A stretch of 64,000 nt of DNA from Faecalibacter bovis (GCF_017948305.1 NZ_CP072842.1:2238501-2302500); one strand, 5' to 3'. Numbered from the stretch's first letter, positions 9,905-19,022 are shown. The notes: generated by a model from the letters alone, not told the origin. Numbers and translations are program-made.

Positions 9905-10561
9905 TTAAAAAGTCATTTCAGGAATATCGCCTTCAATAATAAGTTTACCAGCTGTAGCTTTCTTAATATCTTCCACAGAAATACCAGGAGCTCTTTCAAG
10001 TAATTTAAATCCACCAGTTGGTAAAATTTCTAAAACAGCTAATTCAGTAACAATTTTTTTGACACATTTTATCCCTGTAAGAGGTAAAGTACATTCTGGT
10101 AATAGTTTAGATTCACCAGCTTTGTTTACATGCTGCATAGCAACAATTATATTATCTGCAGAAGCAACTAAATCCATTGCGCCACCCATTCCTTTAACCA
10201 TTTTACCTGGAATTTTCCAATTGGCAATATCTCCATTTTCAGAAACTTCCATTGCTCCTAAAATGGTTAAATTTATTCTTCGTGCTCTAATCATTCCAAA
10301 ACTCATAGCAGAATCGAAAAAAGAAGAACCAGGAAGTGTAGTAATCGTTTGCTTACCCGCATTGATAAAATCAGGATCTTCTTCGCCTTCAATAGGGAAA
10401 GGCCCCATACCTAATAAACCATTTTCAGATTGTAAGACAACATTAATTCCTTCAGGAATATAGTTTGCAACCAAGGTCGGAATACCAATTCCTAAATTTA
10501 CATAGTATCCATCTTTTACTTCTTTTGCGATACGTTTTGCAATTCCGTTTTTATCTAACAT
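9905..10561 (-). CDS. scoB: Succinyl-CoA:3-ketoacid CoA-transferase, subunit B
   Basis: This subunit moves CoA from succinyl-CoA to acetoacetate (or the reverse), as part of a ScoA/ScoB heteromer in the cytoplasm. The 218-residue protein carries the class I CoA-transferase catalytic motif SENGLLGMGP (about residues 45-54), whose Glu forms the glutamyl-CoA intermediate. It starts five bases after the scoA stop. Acetoacetate is an end product of tyrosine breakdown, and those enzymes are encoded at 19.9-29.7 kb, so a functional link is plausible. Confidence 0.93.
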   Translation of the reverse strand: MLDKNGIAKRIAKEVKDGYYVNLGIGIPTLVANYIPEGINVVLQSENGLLGMGPFPIEGEEDPDFINAGKQTITTLPGSSFFDSAMSFGMIRARRINLTILGAMEVSENGDIANWKIPGKMVKGMGGAMDLVASADNIIVAMQHVNKAGESKLLPECTLPLTGIKCVKKIVTELAVLEILPTGGFKLLERAPGISVEDIKKATAGKLIIEGDIPEMTF

Positions 10562-10566
10562 GGCAA

Positions 10567-11283
10567 TTAATCTTTTTTAGGTTGTACAGTTCTATTTTCA
10601 ATTCTCTTTTCGTATTTAGCACCTTGTATAATACGATTTACATATACACCTGGTGTATGAATTTGATTTGGATCTAATTCGCCAACTTCTACCAATTCTT
10701 CTACTTCAGCAATTGTAATTTTCCCACACATTGCTGCTGGATGGTTGAAATTTCCTGCTGCACCACGATAAATTAGATTTCCTGCCGTGTCACCTTTCCA
10801 AGCTTTTACCAGCGCGAAATCAGGTTCAAAAGCCTTTTCTAATAAATATTCTTTTTCGATTCCATGAAAAGTAAATTTTCTGATCTCTTTTCCTTCAGCA
10901 ACTTCAGTTCCTACACCAGCTGGTGTAAAAAAAGCAGGCATTCCGAAACCGGCAGCCATTAATCTTGTTGCTAATGTTCCTTGTGGAATTAACTCAACTT
11001 CTAGTTCACCTGATAACATTTGGCGTTCAAACTCAGCATTTTCTCCCACATAAGATGAAATCATTTTTTTAATCTGCTTGCGATGTAATAATAATCCTAA
11101 ACCGAAATTATCAACACCTGCATTGTTTGAAATACAAGTTAAGTTGTCTATTCCTTTGTCTACCAAACCTTGAATTAAGTTTTCTGGAATTCCACTTAAC
11201 CCAAATCCTCCAAAAGCCAATGTCATTCCGCTTTCTACACCTTGTAAGGCTTCTTCTATGGAGTTTACTGTTTTATTAATCAT
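10567..11283 (-). CDS. scoA: Succinyl-CoA:3-ketoacid CoA-transferase, subunit A
   Basis: The 238-residue alpha subunit contains the CoA-transferase I glycine motif GFGLSGIPENLI (about residues 26-37) and the conserved FFTPAGVGT near residue 117. The length matches two-chain ScoA proteins. It is first in a two-gene operon with scoB; together they activate or release acetoacetate. The subfamily could be confused with other class I acyl-CoA:acetate transferases, but the pairing and motifs favour SCOT. Confidence 0.93.
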   Translation of the reverse strand: MINKTVNSIEEALQGVESGMTLAFGGFGLSGIPENLIQGLVDKGIDNLTCISNNAGVDNFGLGLLLHRKQIKKMISSYVGENAEFERQMLSGELEVELIPQGTLATRLMAAGFGMPAFFTPAGVGTEVAEGKEIRKFTFHGIEKEYLLEKAFEPDFALVKAWKGDTAGNLIYRGAAGNFNHPAAMCGKITIAEVEELVEVGELDPNQIHTPGVYVNRIIQGAKYEKRIENRTVQPKKD

Positions 11284-11469
11284 ATTTTTGTGGTTTCATT
11301 TTTTGATAGTTAAATATAATAAAAGTTAAAAGTCTAGGCCTTAAATTATCAATCTTTTTAAAGAAAAAAATAATCGATATTTAATAATGTTCTATATTTG
11401 AATCACATTGAATTTTCGATTGTAGAAAATTTTTAATCATTGTGTTGAAAAGATTAAAACGAGTTTAAA

Positions 11470-12390
11470 ATGGAGAAGAGAATAGTAAATCGAATCATCG
11501 AATACATTTTTTTCTCCAATTTTTTTATGGGTTTATTATCTATAGGATTAAATTTGGAAACTAACATAAAACTTGGTTTACAATTAAATGATTTAGATTA
11601 CTATTTGTTTATCAGTAGTTTGAGCGTTATTTTTTACTTATTTGCGTATGAAATTCCGATAAAAAAGATCAAATCATCCAATCAACGAACACAATTCTAT
11701 ATTGACCACCGAAAATCGATTCATACATTTAACATAATTCTTTATATCATATGTTGTTTATCTGCAATAAGTATATTTATAAAGACTTATCAGAATCTAT
11801 TTACCTTACATTGGATCCATTATTTAATCTTAATTGCAACTTTTTTATTAGCCATAAGTTACTACAACTGGAAGTTTGGATTTTCTCTTAGAAAATATAC
11901 TTGGTTTAAACCAACTTTAATAGCTTGGACATGGGCAATTACAACTGTATATTTACCATTATTGATATTGCAATTAACCGAAGGAATATCTAATAATTGG
12001 GATGCTAGATTTTACTTTCTATTTAGTCAAACATTTATGTATTTCATCGTTAATGCAATTATGTTTGATATGAAGGATTATGAAGATGATACCAATCGAG
12101 GATTAAAAACCTTTGTTGTAAAATATGGAAATCAATTGATGTTGAATCGCGTTATTCTACCTTTAATTTTCTTAGGTTTTTTAAGTTTTATATTATTCGG
12201 ATTTTGGTATGATTTACCATTACATCGCATACTTTTTATGTTAGTTCCGATAATCTTGATGGCAATTTTTGCTTTTAAATTAAACCGTCCGAAATCAATT
12301 TTATATTATTTAATCGCAATTGATGGAATGATATTTTTGAAAGCTATTTTCGGAATCCTAAGTGTAATACTGTTCGAGTATGAATTATAA
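11470..12390 (+). CDS. UbiA-like prenyltransferase family membrane protein
   Basis: The 306-residue protein has about eight or nine hydrophobic segments. The stretch DMKDYEDDTNRGLKTF (about residues 200-215) resembles the second Asp-rich motif of UbiA aromatic prenyltransferases (DxxxDxxxD followed by GxKT). The usual first motif (NDxxDxxxD) is not recognisable, so catalysis is uncertain. It overlaps the following methyltransferase gene by 11 bases, suggesting the two act on one lipid or aromatic compound. A TATATTTG (11393-11400) is a possible -7 element. Confidence 0.75.
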   Translation: MEKRIVNRIIEYIFFSNFFMGLLSIGLNLETNIKLGLQLNDLDYYLFISSLSVIFYLFAYEIPIKKIKSSNQRTQFYIDHRKSIHTFNIILYIICCLSAISIFIKTYQNLFTLHWIHYLILIATFLLAISYYNWKFGFSLRKYTWFKPTLIAWTWAITTVYLPLLILQLTEGISNNWDARFYFLFSQTFMYFIVNAIMFDMKDYEDDTNRGLKTFVVKYGNQLMLNRVILPLIFLGFLSFILFGFWYDLPLHRILFMLVPIILMAIFAFKLNRPKSILYYLIAIDGMIFLKAIFGILSVILFEYEL

Positions 12391-12982
12391 TTATATCGCT
12401 CCATATTATGATTTATTAAGCCGAATATGTTTTCTAAATCGACAACAATTGGCTCATAAAATCATATTAAAACATTTAAATTCTGGTGATCAAATTTTAT
12501 GGTTAGGTGGAGGTAGTGGATGGTTTCTTGAGGATATTAATAAATTAAATATTGATTTAGAAATTGATTATGTTGAATTATCAACTGTAATGATAGAGAA
12601 AGCTAAAGCGAGAAAAGTATCGAATATTAATGTTAATTTTTATCAAGAAGATTTTTTTCAATTCGTGCCAAACAGAAATTATGATGTAATAATTACAGCA
12701 TTTGTTTTTGATCATTTTTTAGAAAAAGAATGTGAAATATTATTCAAAAAATACAATCAATTTTTAAAGAAAAAAGGCAAATGGGCTTATGTTGATTTTT
12801 GTGAAGAACAAAATTTTATCCAAAGATTTCTAACTAAGTCCATGGTACTTTTTTTTAATTTAGTTGCAGGAATAGAAGCAAAGGATTTCCCAAAAGTGAA
12901 TGGATTATTCGATGATTTTGAATTGATAGAAGGGAAGGAATATTTTGGCAATTATATTCAATCCAAAATATATAAGAAATAA
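12380..12982 (+). CDS. Class I SAM-dependent methyltransferase
   Basis: This 200-residue protein has a Rossmann SAM-binding motif, although motif I is degenerate (LWLGGGSGWF near residue 35 instead of DLGCGTG). It also has the acidic motif II (YVELS near 62), motif post-II (YQEDF near 89) and DVIITAFVFDHF (motif IV, about 98-109). The substrate is unknown. The 11-base overlap with the UbiA-like gene upstream suggests coupled translation and a shared pathway. Confidence 0.8.
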   Translation: MNYNYIAPYYDLLSRICFLNRQQLAHKIILKHLNSGDQILWLGGGSGWFLEDINKLNIDLEIDYVELSTVMIEKAKARKVSNINVNFYQEDFFQFVPNRNYDVIITAFVFDHFLEKECEILFKKYNQFLKKKGKWAYVDFCEEQNFIQRFLTKSMVLFFNLVAGIEAKDFPKVNGLFDDFELIEGKEYFGNYIQSKIYKK

Positions 12983-12983
12983 A

Positions 12984-13009
12984 AAAAGACCTCAAGTTGA
13001 GGTCTTTTT
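12984..13009. terminator. Bidirectional intrinsic terminator
   Basis: Inverted repeat 12985-12995 / 12997-13007, flanked by A and T runs, lies between the convergent methyltransferase and desaturase genes. Confidence 0.85.
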
Positions 13010-13011
13010 GA

Positions 13012-13767
13012 TTACATATAATCGGTGTCTAATTTTCCTTTTTTGAATTGAATGATATTCAATTTTTCCATTAGTCGGATACATGGGAACATCGGATCAA
13101 ACTCGAATTTTTTTACTGCGAAGTTTGGACGTCCTCCAAATTTGTGATGATTGTTATGTAAACATTCACCCCACATTAACCAGTCTACAGGCATTAAATT
13201 CGTAGAAGTATCTTTAACTTCATAGTTTCTATAACCGTATTTGTGCGAGAACCAGTTTACGATAGCTCCGTGTAATGGGCTCATTAATGCATGCATTGGG
13301 ATAAATACAAAATATGCCCACAATGGTGCGTCTACTAACCAGTATAATCCGATATAAACAAAAATCCAAGCTACTCTTATTAAGTTATGTTCAGCGAACT
13401 TATCCCAAGAACGCCAAGCAGGAACTCCTTTAATGTATTTTTCTTCGATTTGTTTTTCACCAGTTCCAACTTCTTTATAATAAATACGAGTTTTCCACAT
13501 CATATTCCAAATATTTTTATCAAAAATTGGAGAGTGTGGATCGTTTTCTGTATCTGCATGTTTATGATGCATTCTGTGCATAACCCCGTAAGCATAAGGG
13601 CTTAAATAAGATGTTCCTTGGAAAATCCAAGTTAATACATGGAAGATCTTTTCCCATCTTCTTGACATTGTGAACATTGCGTGTGATGCATAACGGTGTA
13701 AGAAGAAAGTCTGGAAAAATAATGATCCATACCAGTGTAGAATGAACAATATGATTACTCCTATCAT
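13012..13767 (-). CDS. Acyl-CoA/fatty acid desaturase, membrane di-iron type
   Basis: This 251-residue integral membrane protein carries the three histidine boxes of stearoyl-CoA delta-9-type desaturases: HRYASH (about 24-29), HRMHHKH (64-70) and HNNHH (about 204-208), with hydrophobic spans between. It would introduce a cis double bond into acyl chains, adjusting membrane fluidity. The short length is usual for this bacterial subgroup. It is divergent from the hotdog-fold gene at 13867. Confidence 0.9.
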   Translation of the reverse strand: MIGVIILFILHWYGSLFFQTFFLHRYASHAMFTMSRRWEKIFHVLTWIFQGTSYLSPYAYGVMHRMHHKHADTENDPHSPIFDKNIWNMMWKTRIYYKEVGTGEKQIEEKYIKGVPAWRSWDKFAEHNLIRVAWIFVYIGLYWLVDAPLWAYFVFIPMHALMSPLHGAIVNWFSHKYGYRNYEVKDTSTNLMPVDWLMWGECLHNNHHKFGGRPNFAVKKFEFDPMFPCIRLMEKLNIIQFKKGKLDTDYM

Positions 13768-13866
13768 ATAAATTGTAATAAATTAATTTTTTTGCAAATA
13801 TATAGTTTAGGATTATTAAATTGGCTATTAATTATCATAATTAAACCACAAAAAAAATTATTTATA

Positions 13867-14316
13867 ATGAATAAAGAATTCTTCCGAAATATTATTTCGA
13901 CACAAATTCCAATCGCTTGGATAGCAGGTGTACGTTTACATGAGTGGAAAAACAATACATGTTCAACCAAAATAAAATTAGGATTATTGAATCAAAATCC
14001 ATTTAAGAGTATGTTTTGGGCTGTACAAGGTATGGCTGCTGAATTTTCTTCAGGATTAATGGCTTCTGCAAAGATTCAAGAATCAGGAAAAAACGTATCG
14101 ATGTTGGTGCTTGGAATGCAATCTAAATTTCTAAAGAAAGCAGTAGGTAAAATTATTTTTACTTGTAATGATGGTGAAATGATTGAAGCTGCAATAAATA
14201 AAGCGATACAAACTGGAGAAGGAGTAACTATAATAGTTAAAAGCAAAGGTGTTGATGAGCAAAATGATGTTGTGTCTGAGTTCGAATTTACTTGGTCTTT
14301 TAAATTGAAATCTTAA
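13867..14316 (+). CDS. DUF4442-type hotdog-fold protein, possible thioesterase
   Basis: This 149-residue protein resembles the DUF4442/YiiD-like hotdog thioesterase family, with the central helix motif MFWAVQGMAAEFSSGLMA at about residues 48-65. The ATG at 13867 is chosen over an in-frame TTG at 13792, because that TTG would lie in the divergent promoter region. Proximity to the desaturase suggests an acyl-thioester substrate, but this is inference. Confidence 0.78.
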   Translation: MNKEFFRNIISTQIPIAWIAGVRLHEWKNNTCSTKIKLGLLNQNPFKSMFWAVQGMAAEFSSGLMASAKIQESGKNVSMLVLGMQSKFLKKAVGKIIFTCNDGEMIEAAINKAIQTGEGVTIIVKSKGVDEQNDVVSEFEFTWSFKLKS

Positions 14317-14325
14317 AATATGGAT

Positions 14326-14349
14326 AAAGCTTTCTTCTGAAAGCTTTTA
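14326..14349. terminator. Intrinsic terminator between convergent genes
   Basis: Stem 14326-14334 / 14339-14347 with a four-base loop (TTCT) and a short T-rich tail. It overlaps the 3' end of the MocR-type regulator gene. Confidence 0.65.
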
Positions 14350-15807
14350 TTGTTTATTAAAACAAATTTTTAGAATTTCTGTAATTTGATGCATTTCCTC
14401 TTCCGACAAATGAGCAAACCCCAAACGCATTCCAATTTTTTTATTGGTTTGGTATAAAATATTCTGCGGAATATATAAATCTAATTCTTCAGCATCTTTT
14501 TTAAGTTGCATTAGGTTGATAGAAATTTTCCATTCAACCCAAACTGCAAATCCATTTTTTGGTAACTGTAAATCAATTTGATCTCTAAGGTGTAAAAGCA
14601 ATAAGTTGCAAAAATAATCTCGTTTTTCTTTATAAATATTGCGATGTTTTTTTAAATTTTTAGAAATTTCACCTTCTGTAATCATTTCAGCTAAAGTCTG
14701 TTCAATCAGTGGATCGCCAAAAGAATCATAAACATACAATTGCTTTTTCAGTTCAGTTATAAAATCCGAAGGTGCAATGATATAACTTAGTTGAAAACCG
14801 GAAGGTAAATGTTTTCCAAATACACTTGTGTAAATAATATTTCCATCAAAATTGTTCGTTGTTAATGGAAATGTTGGTCGAGTAGAGTAGTGAAATTCGT
14901 AATCAGGATCATCTTCTAAAATTACAAACCCAAAATATTTGGCTAATTGTTTAATTTCTAACCTTCTCTGTTTATTTAAAGCTATAGTTGTTGGATAATT
15001 GTATGATGAAAGATATAGAACTCTAATTTTTTTTGTTTCACAAATTGATTTTAAAGCATCTGTTTTTAAACCAAATTCATCACACGCTATCGGAACAATT
15101 CGGGCTTTGTTTTCCTGAAAAATCATATTCGATTTGTAATAACTCAATTCATTTACAGCGATATAATCACCTGGTTGAATCAACGTTTTCGTAATCATTT
15201 GCAAAGCAATTTCACGATTACGAGTAACCAGAATTTGTGATGAATCAATGCCAAAATTTCGAGAAATATTGATATAATTTGTAAGCTGTTTTATAAAAAA
15301 CGGGTTTTCATTGAATGAATCTTTTTGAAATGAATTTTTACGTTTTAAAACTGACGAATAATATTTAGCTGTAGTTTTAAAATCACTCAATTTATAATCA
15401 GGAATACCGTCATTCAATCGTAATTTGCAAGTATTTTCATCGTTTGGTAATTCTAAAAGAAAAGATTTGTTATAATTGAAACTTGCTTTATTAGGAAATT
15501 TTAAATCAGTATTTGCTTTTAGTTTCTGGGATTCAATTCCAGTTTGGCGAACAATAAATGTCCCACGATTCGGTTTTATTTCAATCCAACCTAAAGAAGC
15601 TAATTCATCAAAACTCTTAACAATTGTATTTCTGTTTAATTTAAGAATTTCCGATAATCTTCGTGTGCCAGGTAATTTAATTCCATATTTTAAATTTCCT
15701 AATTGTATAGCTTTAATAAATTCATCAACTAATTGAATATACAATGGTAAATCAGCTTGATGATCTAATTTAATAAAATCGAAATTTGGTTCAACCGGAC
15801 TATTCAT
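14347..15807 (-). CDS. MocR/GabR/PdxR-type regulator (GntR HTH fused to aminotransferase domain)
   Basis: The 486-residue protein has an N-terminal winged-helix GntR domain (KLPGTRRLSEILKLNRNTIV, about residues 42-61) and a fold type I aminotransferase-like domain. VFGKHLPSGFQLSYI (about residues 331-345) contains the lysine expected to bind PLP. The ATG at 15807 is preferred over an in-frame TTG at 15861, which would lie in the shared promoter region. It is divergent from a TonB-dependent receptor, and a 12-bp direct repeat overlies its start codon, suggesting autoregulation and control of the receptor. Confidence 0.88.
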   Translation of the reverse strand: MNSPVEPNFDFIKLDHQADLPLYIQLVDEFIKAIQLGNLKYGIKLPGTRRLSEILKLNRNTIVKSFDELASLGWIEIKPNRGTFIVRQTGIESQKLKANTDLKFPNKASFNYNKSFLLELPNDENTCKLRLNDGIPDYKLSDFKTTAKYYSSVLKRKNSFQKDSFNENPFFIKQLTNYINISRNFGIDSSQILVTRNREIALQMITKTLIQPGDYIAVNELSYYKSNMIFQENKARIVPIACDEFGLKTDALKSICETKKIRVLYLSSYNYPTTIALNKQRRLEIKQLAKYFGFVILEDDPDYEFHYSTRPTFPLTTNNFDGNIIYTSVFGKHLPSGFQLSYIIAPSDFITELKKQLYVYDSFGDPLIEQTLAEMITEGEISKNLKKHRNIYKEKRDYFCNLLLLHLRDQIDLQLPKNGFAVWVEWKISINLMQLKKDAEELDLYIPQNILYQTNKKIGMRLGFAHLSEEEMHQITEILKICFNKQ

Positions 15808-15828
15808 TTTCTTATAAACTGGACTATT
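15793..15828. promoter_or_regulatory. Candidate operator: direct repeat aacYggactatt, period 24
   Basis: Two copies (15793-15804 and 15817-15828) differ only at one pyrimidine. The first covers the MocR start codon; the second abuts the -33 element of the receptor promoter. MocR-family proteins are known to bind direct repeats. That this regulator binds here is inference. Confidence 0.5.
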
Positions 15829-15856
15829 TGTGTAGGTTGGTAAGGTAATAATTTTG
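15827..15856 (+). promoter_or_regulatory. Promoter of the TonB-dependent receptor gene
   Basis: TTTG at 15827-15830 and TAATTTTG at 15849-15856, spaced 18 bases apart, match the Bacteroidota consensus. Transcription would start near 15863, about 27 bases before the TTG start at 15890. Confidence 0.6.
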
Positions 15857-15889
15857 AACAAATTATACCAATAACTTAATATTTATAAA

Positions 15890-17749
15890 TTGAAGAAAAT
15901 TTCGATATTATTTGTTTTGATTAGTTCTTTTGGATTAGCACAAAATACAAATGATACAATTGCAATAGATGAAGTTTCTGTGATTAATAATCGCTTAAAC
16001 ACAAAAATTTCCAATGAAAATAGAAATATTTATGTCATCAGTAAATCAGAAATAAAGAAATTACCGGTAAAAATTTTACAAGAAATACTACAATATACTT
16101 CCGGAGTCGATGTTAGGCAACGTGGTCCATTTGGTTCACAGGCAGATATTTCCATGGATGGAGGAAGTTTTGAACAAACTTTAATTCTTTTGAACGGAGT
16201 AAAAATTGTAGATCATCAAACAGCACATAACACGTTAAATTTACCAGTACCTTTAGAAATGATCGAACGTATTGAAATTGTTCGTGGACCTGCAGCTCGT
16301 GTTTATGGCAACAATAGCTTAACAGGTGTTGTAAATATTGTAACGAAGAAAATTCAAAAAACCGGTGTTTTTGCTCATTCATACTTCGGTTCAAATTTTA
16401 AAAAGGATGAGGAAGAAACTGGAGATACATTTACTAATAAAGGGTTTCAAATAGGAGGGAGTTTATCTAAAGAAAATCAGCAACATCAATTGCATTTAAG
16501 CCACGAAAAAGGAAATGGTTATAGGTACAATACGGCTTACGAGAATAATAAAATATATTACCAAGGGAATTTTCAGTTGAATGAAAATAATTCGTTAGAA
16601 GCAGCTTATGGCTACGTGAAAAATGGATTTGGAGCAAATGGATTTTATGCAGCTCCGGGCGATAAAAATTCTAAAGAAATTGTAGAAACAACTTTGGTAA
16701 CGATTCAATCAAAACATCAAGTTTCAAATAATTTTACAGTTTTACCGAGAGTAAGTTATCGTTATAATTTTGATGATTATCGTTATTTTAAAAATGATCT
16801 GAATCGAGCAAGATCTTTGCATTATTCCAATTCCATTGCAGGAGAAATTAATGCAAATTATCTTCTAAATAAAGGACAATTGGGATTGGGTGCAGAATAT
16901 AGAAATGAACAAATAAATTCTACAAGTATTAAACAGCATACAAGAAATAATTTTGGTTTTTATGCTGAATATAAGACGGATATTACGCCAAAATTAAATA
17001 CAAATATTGGTACATACCTCAATTATAATTCTAATTATGGATGGCAAATTTTTCCTGGAATTGATGCAAGTTATACATTAATTCCGAATTTAAAATTGGT
17101 TGCAAATGCAGGAACATCTCAACGAATTCCTTCGTTTACAGATTTGTATTTGGATCAGCGACCAGGAAATATTGGTAATGAAAAGGTTGAAGTGGAGAAA
17201 GCTTTTCAGACGGAAATTGGGTTCAAGTTTTTAAAAGGAAAATGGAGTTTTGATGCATATTATTTTTACCGAAACATTACAAATTTTATTGATTGGATTA
17301 GATTGACTACGGACGAACCTTGGCAAGCAAATAATTATGGAGATCTTCGTACGGTTGGATTTAATTCGAAAGCGAGTGTTTTGGTTCCGATCAATTCAAA
17401 TCAGAGGTTAAAAATGGGTGTAAGTTATTCTTATTTAGATCCGAAATTTATAAATTCTGCGGAAGAGTATAATTCCAAATATAAAATTGAAAGTTTGAAA
17501 CATCAGTTTATCGCAACGATAAATTATGAAATGAATAATACCTCAATAACTTTCGCAAATCGATATTATACGCGTTATTCATACAAATCGTATTGGATTT
17601 CAGATATAAGAATTAATCATATAATTAAAGATAAGTTTTCTGTTTATGTAGATGCGCAAAATTTATTTAATACAGTATATAACGAAGTTGGAGCCATTCC
17701 AATGCCAGGTCGTTGGATCAGTTTTGGTGTTCGTTTTAATGGAATTTAA
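15890..17749 (+). CDS. TonB-dependent outer membrane receptor
   Basis: The 619-residue protein has a signal peptide (cleaved after FGLA, near residue 17), a plug domain (residues about 25-150, with RIEIVRGPAARVYGNNSLTGVVNIVTK), and a 22-strand-type barrel ending in an aromatic terminal strand (GRWISFGVRF). It lacks the N-terminal carboxypeptidase-like domain of SusC-type receptors, so it resembles vitamin or siderophore receptors. The start is TTG: no ATG lies upstream in frame and the signal peptide follows at once. Control by a PLP-dependent MocR regulator would point to a vitamin or amine substrate, as inference. Confidence 0.88.
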   Translation: MKKISILFVLISSFGLAQNTNDTIAIDEVSVINNRLNTKISNENRNIYVISKSEIKKLPVKILQEILQYTSGVDVRQRGPFGSQADISMDGGSFEQTLILLNGVKIVDHQTAHNTLNLPVPLEMIERIEIVRGPAARVYGNNSLTGVVNIVTKKIQKTGVFAHSYFGSNFKKDEEETGDTFTNKGFQIGGSLSKENQQHQLHLSHEKGNGYRYNTAYENNKIYYQGNFQLNENNSLEAAYGYVKNGFGANGFYAAPGDKNSKEIVETTLVTIQSKHQVSNNFTVLPRVSYRYNFDDYRYFKNDLNRARSLHYSNSIAGEINANYLLNKGQLGLGAEYRNEQINSTSIKQHTRNNFGFYAEYKTDITPKLNTNIGTYLNYNSNYGWQIFPGIDASYTLIPNLKLVANAGTSQRIPSFTDLYLDQRPGNIGNEKVEVEKAFQTEIGFKFLKGKWSFDAYYFYRNITNFIDWIRLTTDEPWQANNYGDLRTVGFNSKASVLVPINSNQRLKMGVSYSYLDPKFINSAEEYNSKYKIESLKHQFIATINYEMNNTSITFANRYYTRYSYKSYWISDIRINHIIKDKFSVYVDAQNLFNTVYNEVGAIPMPGRWISFGVRFNGI

Positions 17750-17777
17750 CCAATCTAAATTTATATATTTTAAAAAC

Positions 17778-17814
17778 AAATCAGCCGCTTTCAATGATGA
17801 AAACGGCTGATTTT
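17778..17814. terminator. Bidirectional intrinsic terminator
   Basis: A long stem around CAGCCG...CGGCTG with flanking A/T runs separates the receptor gene from the convergent DUF2975-like gene. Confidence 0.85.
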
Positions 17815-18334
17815 ATTTTGTTAATAATCGTGAGATTTTATCATTAAAAACTATTAGTAAAACTGAAATTATTCCGATAAAGATATTATCAATTAATGCA
17901 TAACTATCTAAACTTAGATATTCATTCTTTACTCTGAAATGTTGAATAGTTGAAATTATAATCTCTGGAATAGAAAGCACAAACAAAACAATTGCAGCAA
18001 CAGAAAGTGTTATTTGTGTATATTTTTGAAGATTGATATCCAATGAATTTATTGGCATATCTATAAAACTTTTATCAATTCGAAGTAATTTTATAACTAA
18101 ATCTGTTTTATAAATTAATAAAAAATATAACGCAATATTGATGATGATATCTGTGATTACCAATGTTGTGGACATATTTACATCAGGATTTTCCAATATT
18201 TCATCTGAATACATGACATCATCTAAAAAAATCAAATGAAAATATCCAGGTAAAATGTAAATAAAACTGATGAGAATAAAAATGAACCCAATTAATTTTA
18301 TAAGTATTGATAGTATATTTCTAATCGTAATCAT
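17813..18334 (-). CDS. Small four-helix membrane protein, DUF2975-like
   Basis: This 173-residue protein has four hydrophobic helices (about 6-28, 50-70, 98-118 and 148-168). The pattern resembles DUF2975 membrane proteins, but no catalytic motif is seen. The ATG at 18334 is chosen; an upstream ATG pair at 18376 would deepen the overlap with the Pmp3-like gene. With this start it overlaps that gene by 14 bases, implying co-translation. Function unknown. Confidence 0.7.
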   Translation of the reverse strand: MITIRNILSILIKLIGFIFILISFIYILPGYFHLIFLDDVMYSDEILENPDVNMSTTLVITDIIINIALYFLLIYKTDLVIKLLRIDKSFIDMPINSLDINLQKYTQITLSVAAIVLFVLSIPEIIISTIQHFRVKNEYLSLDSYALIDNIFIGIISVLLIVFNDKISRLLTK

Positions 18335-18515
18335 GATTTTTAAATTTTTTGATTCTTTTTTTATTTCTCTCATCAAGTAATGATGCTACAGCCCAAATTG
18401 AAGCTGGAATCCAACCTATAATTAAGAATTGTAATAAAAAACAAAATATAGCAGTCAGGATTTTACCTCTTAATAAAAAAGATAATGAAGGAAAAATTAC
18501 AGCTATTAAAATCAT
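18321..18515 (-). CDS. YqaE/Pmp3 family small membrane protein
   Basis: This 64-residue protein has two hydrophobic helices joined by the family turn (about residues 17-50, with LIIGWIPASIWAVA). Pmp3/YqaE proteins are small stress-related proteolipids thought to affect membrane potential. A short basic tail (NKKRIKKFKNHDYD) follows. It precedes and overlaps the DUF2975-like gene by 14 bases, so the two form one unit. Confidence 0.8.
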   Translation of the reverse strand: MILIAVIFPSLSFLLRGKILTAIFCFLLQFLIIGWIPASIWAVASLLDERNKKRIKKFKNHDYD

Positions 18516-18563
18516 ATTATTTATTTATCACTTCTAAAATTGTTCTATAATTTAATAATTATC

Positions 18564-19022
18564 TTATTTACTGATGCTGACACTAACAGGAATTGAGAAT
18601 TTTAAATTAACATTTTCTCCATCACTATTTTTTGCAGGAATAATCTTTTTATTGGTTTTAGTCTGTATTTTATTTAATTTTTTGAATGCATTTTTTACAG
18701 CATCACTTAATTGTCTATCTCCATTAGAAACGATATCAACAAAATCTCCATTAGAATTGATAACAAAGGTATTAAAAGTCTTAAAATGCCCACTTCTATT
18801 ACTAGCAGTCATTCTATTGACTGAGTCAGATAGTTGTGAAAATAAATCACTCAATAGTTTATTATTTAAGCATTTAATTTGTTCGTTATTATCCAAAGTT
18901 TCATCGCATCCTGGATAAATTGCTATTTTTTCAACTTCTTTAATTGTGTAAGTTTTTTCTTGAGCAAAAGTGAATGTGTTGATTGATAGTAACAGAAGTA
19001 AAACTGTTTTTTTAATATTCAT
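18564..19022 (-). CDS. Exported TonB C-terminal-like protein without membrane anchor
   Basis: This 152-residue protein has a signal peptide (cleaved after FTFA, near residue 20) and then the pattern IAIYPGCDE...KCLNNKL seen in Bacteroidota proteins annotated as energy transducer TonB. A fold with FVINSNGDFVDI and a central helix SDAVKNAFKKL resembles the TonB C-terminal domain. It lacks the N-terminal membrane helix and Pro-rich spacer needed to transduce energy, so it is probably a periplasmic relative. It may follow the flavin-reductase-like gene in one transcript. Confidence 0.7.
   Translation of the reverse strand: MNIKKTVLLLLLSINTFTFAQEKTYTIKEVEKIAIYPGCDETLDNNEQIKCLNNKLLSDLFSQLSDSVNRMTASNRSGHFKTFNTFVINSNGDFVDIVSNGDRQLSDAVKNAFKKLNKIQTKTNKKIIPAKNSDGENVNLKFSIPVSVSISK

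Noticed and set aside
10059-10463. 134-codon plus-strand ORF
   Set aside because: It lies antisense inside scoB, whose family motifs are clear, and it has no recognisable features of its own.
15867-15872. ATACCA-like hexamer resembling a GabR half-site
   Set aside because: There is only one copy and no matching partner at a fitting distance; the aacYggactatt repeat is far better supported.
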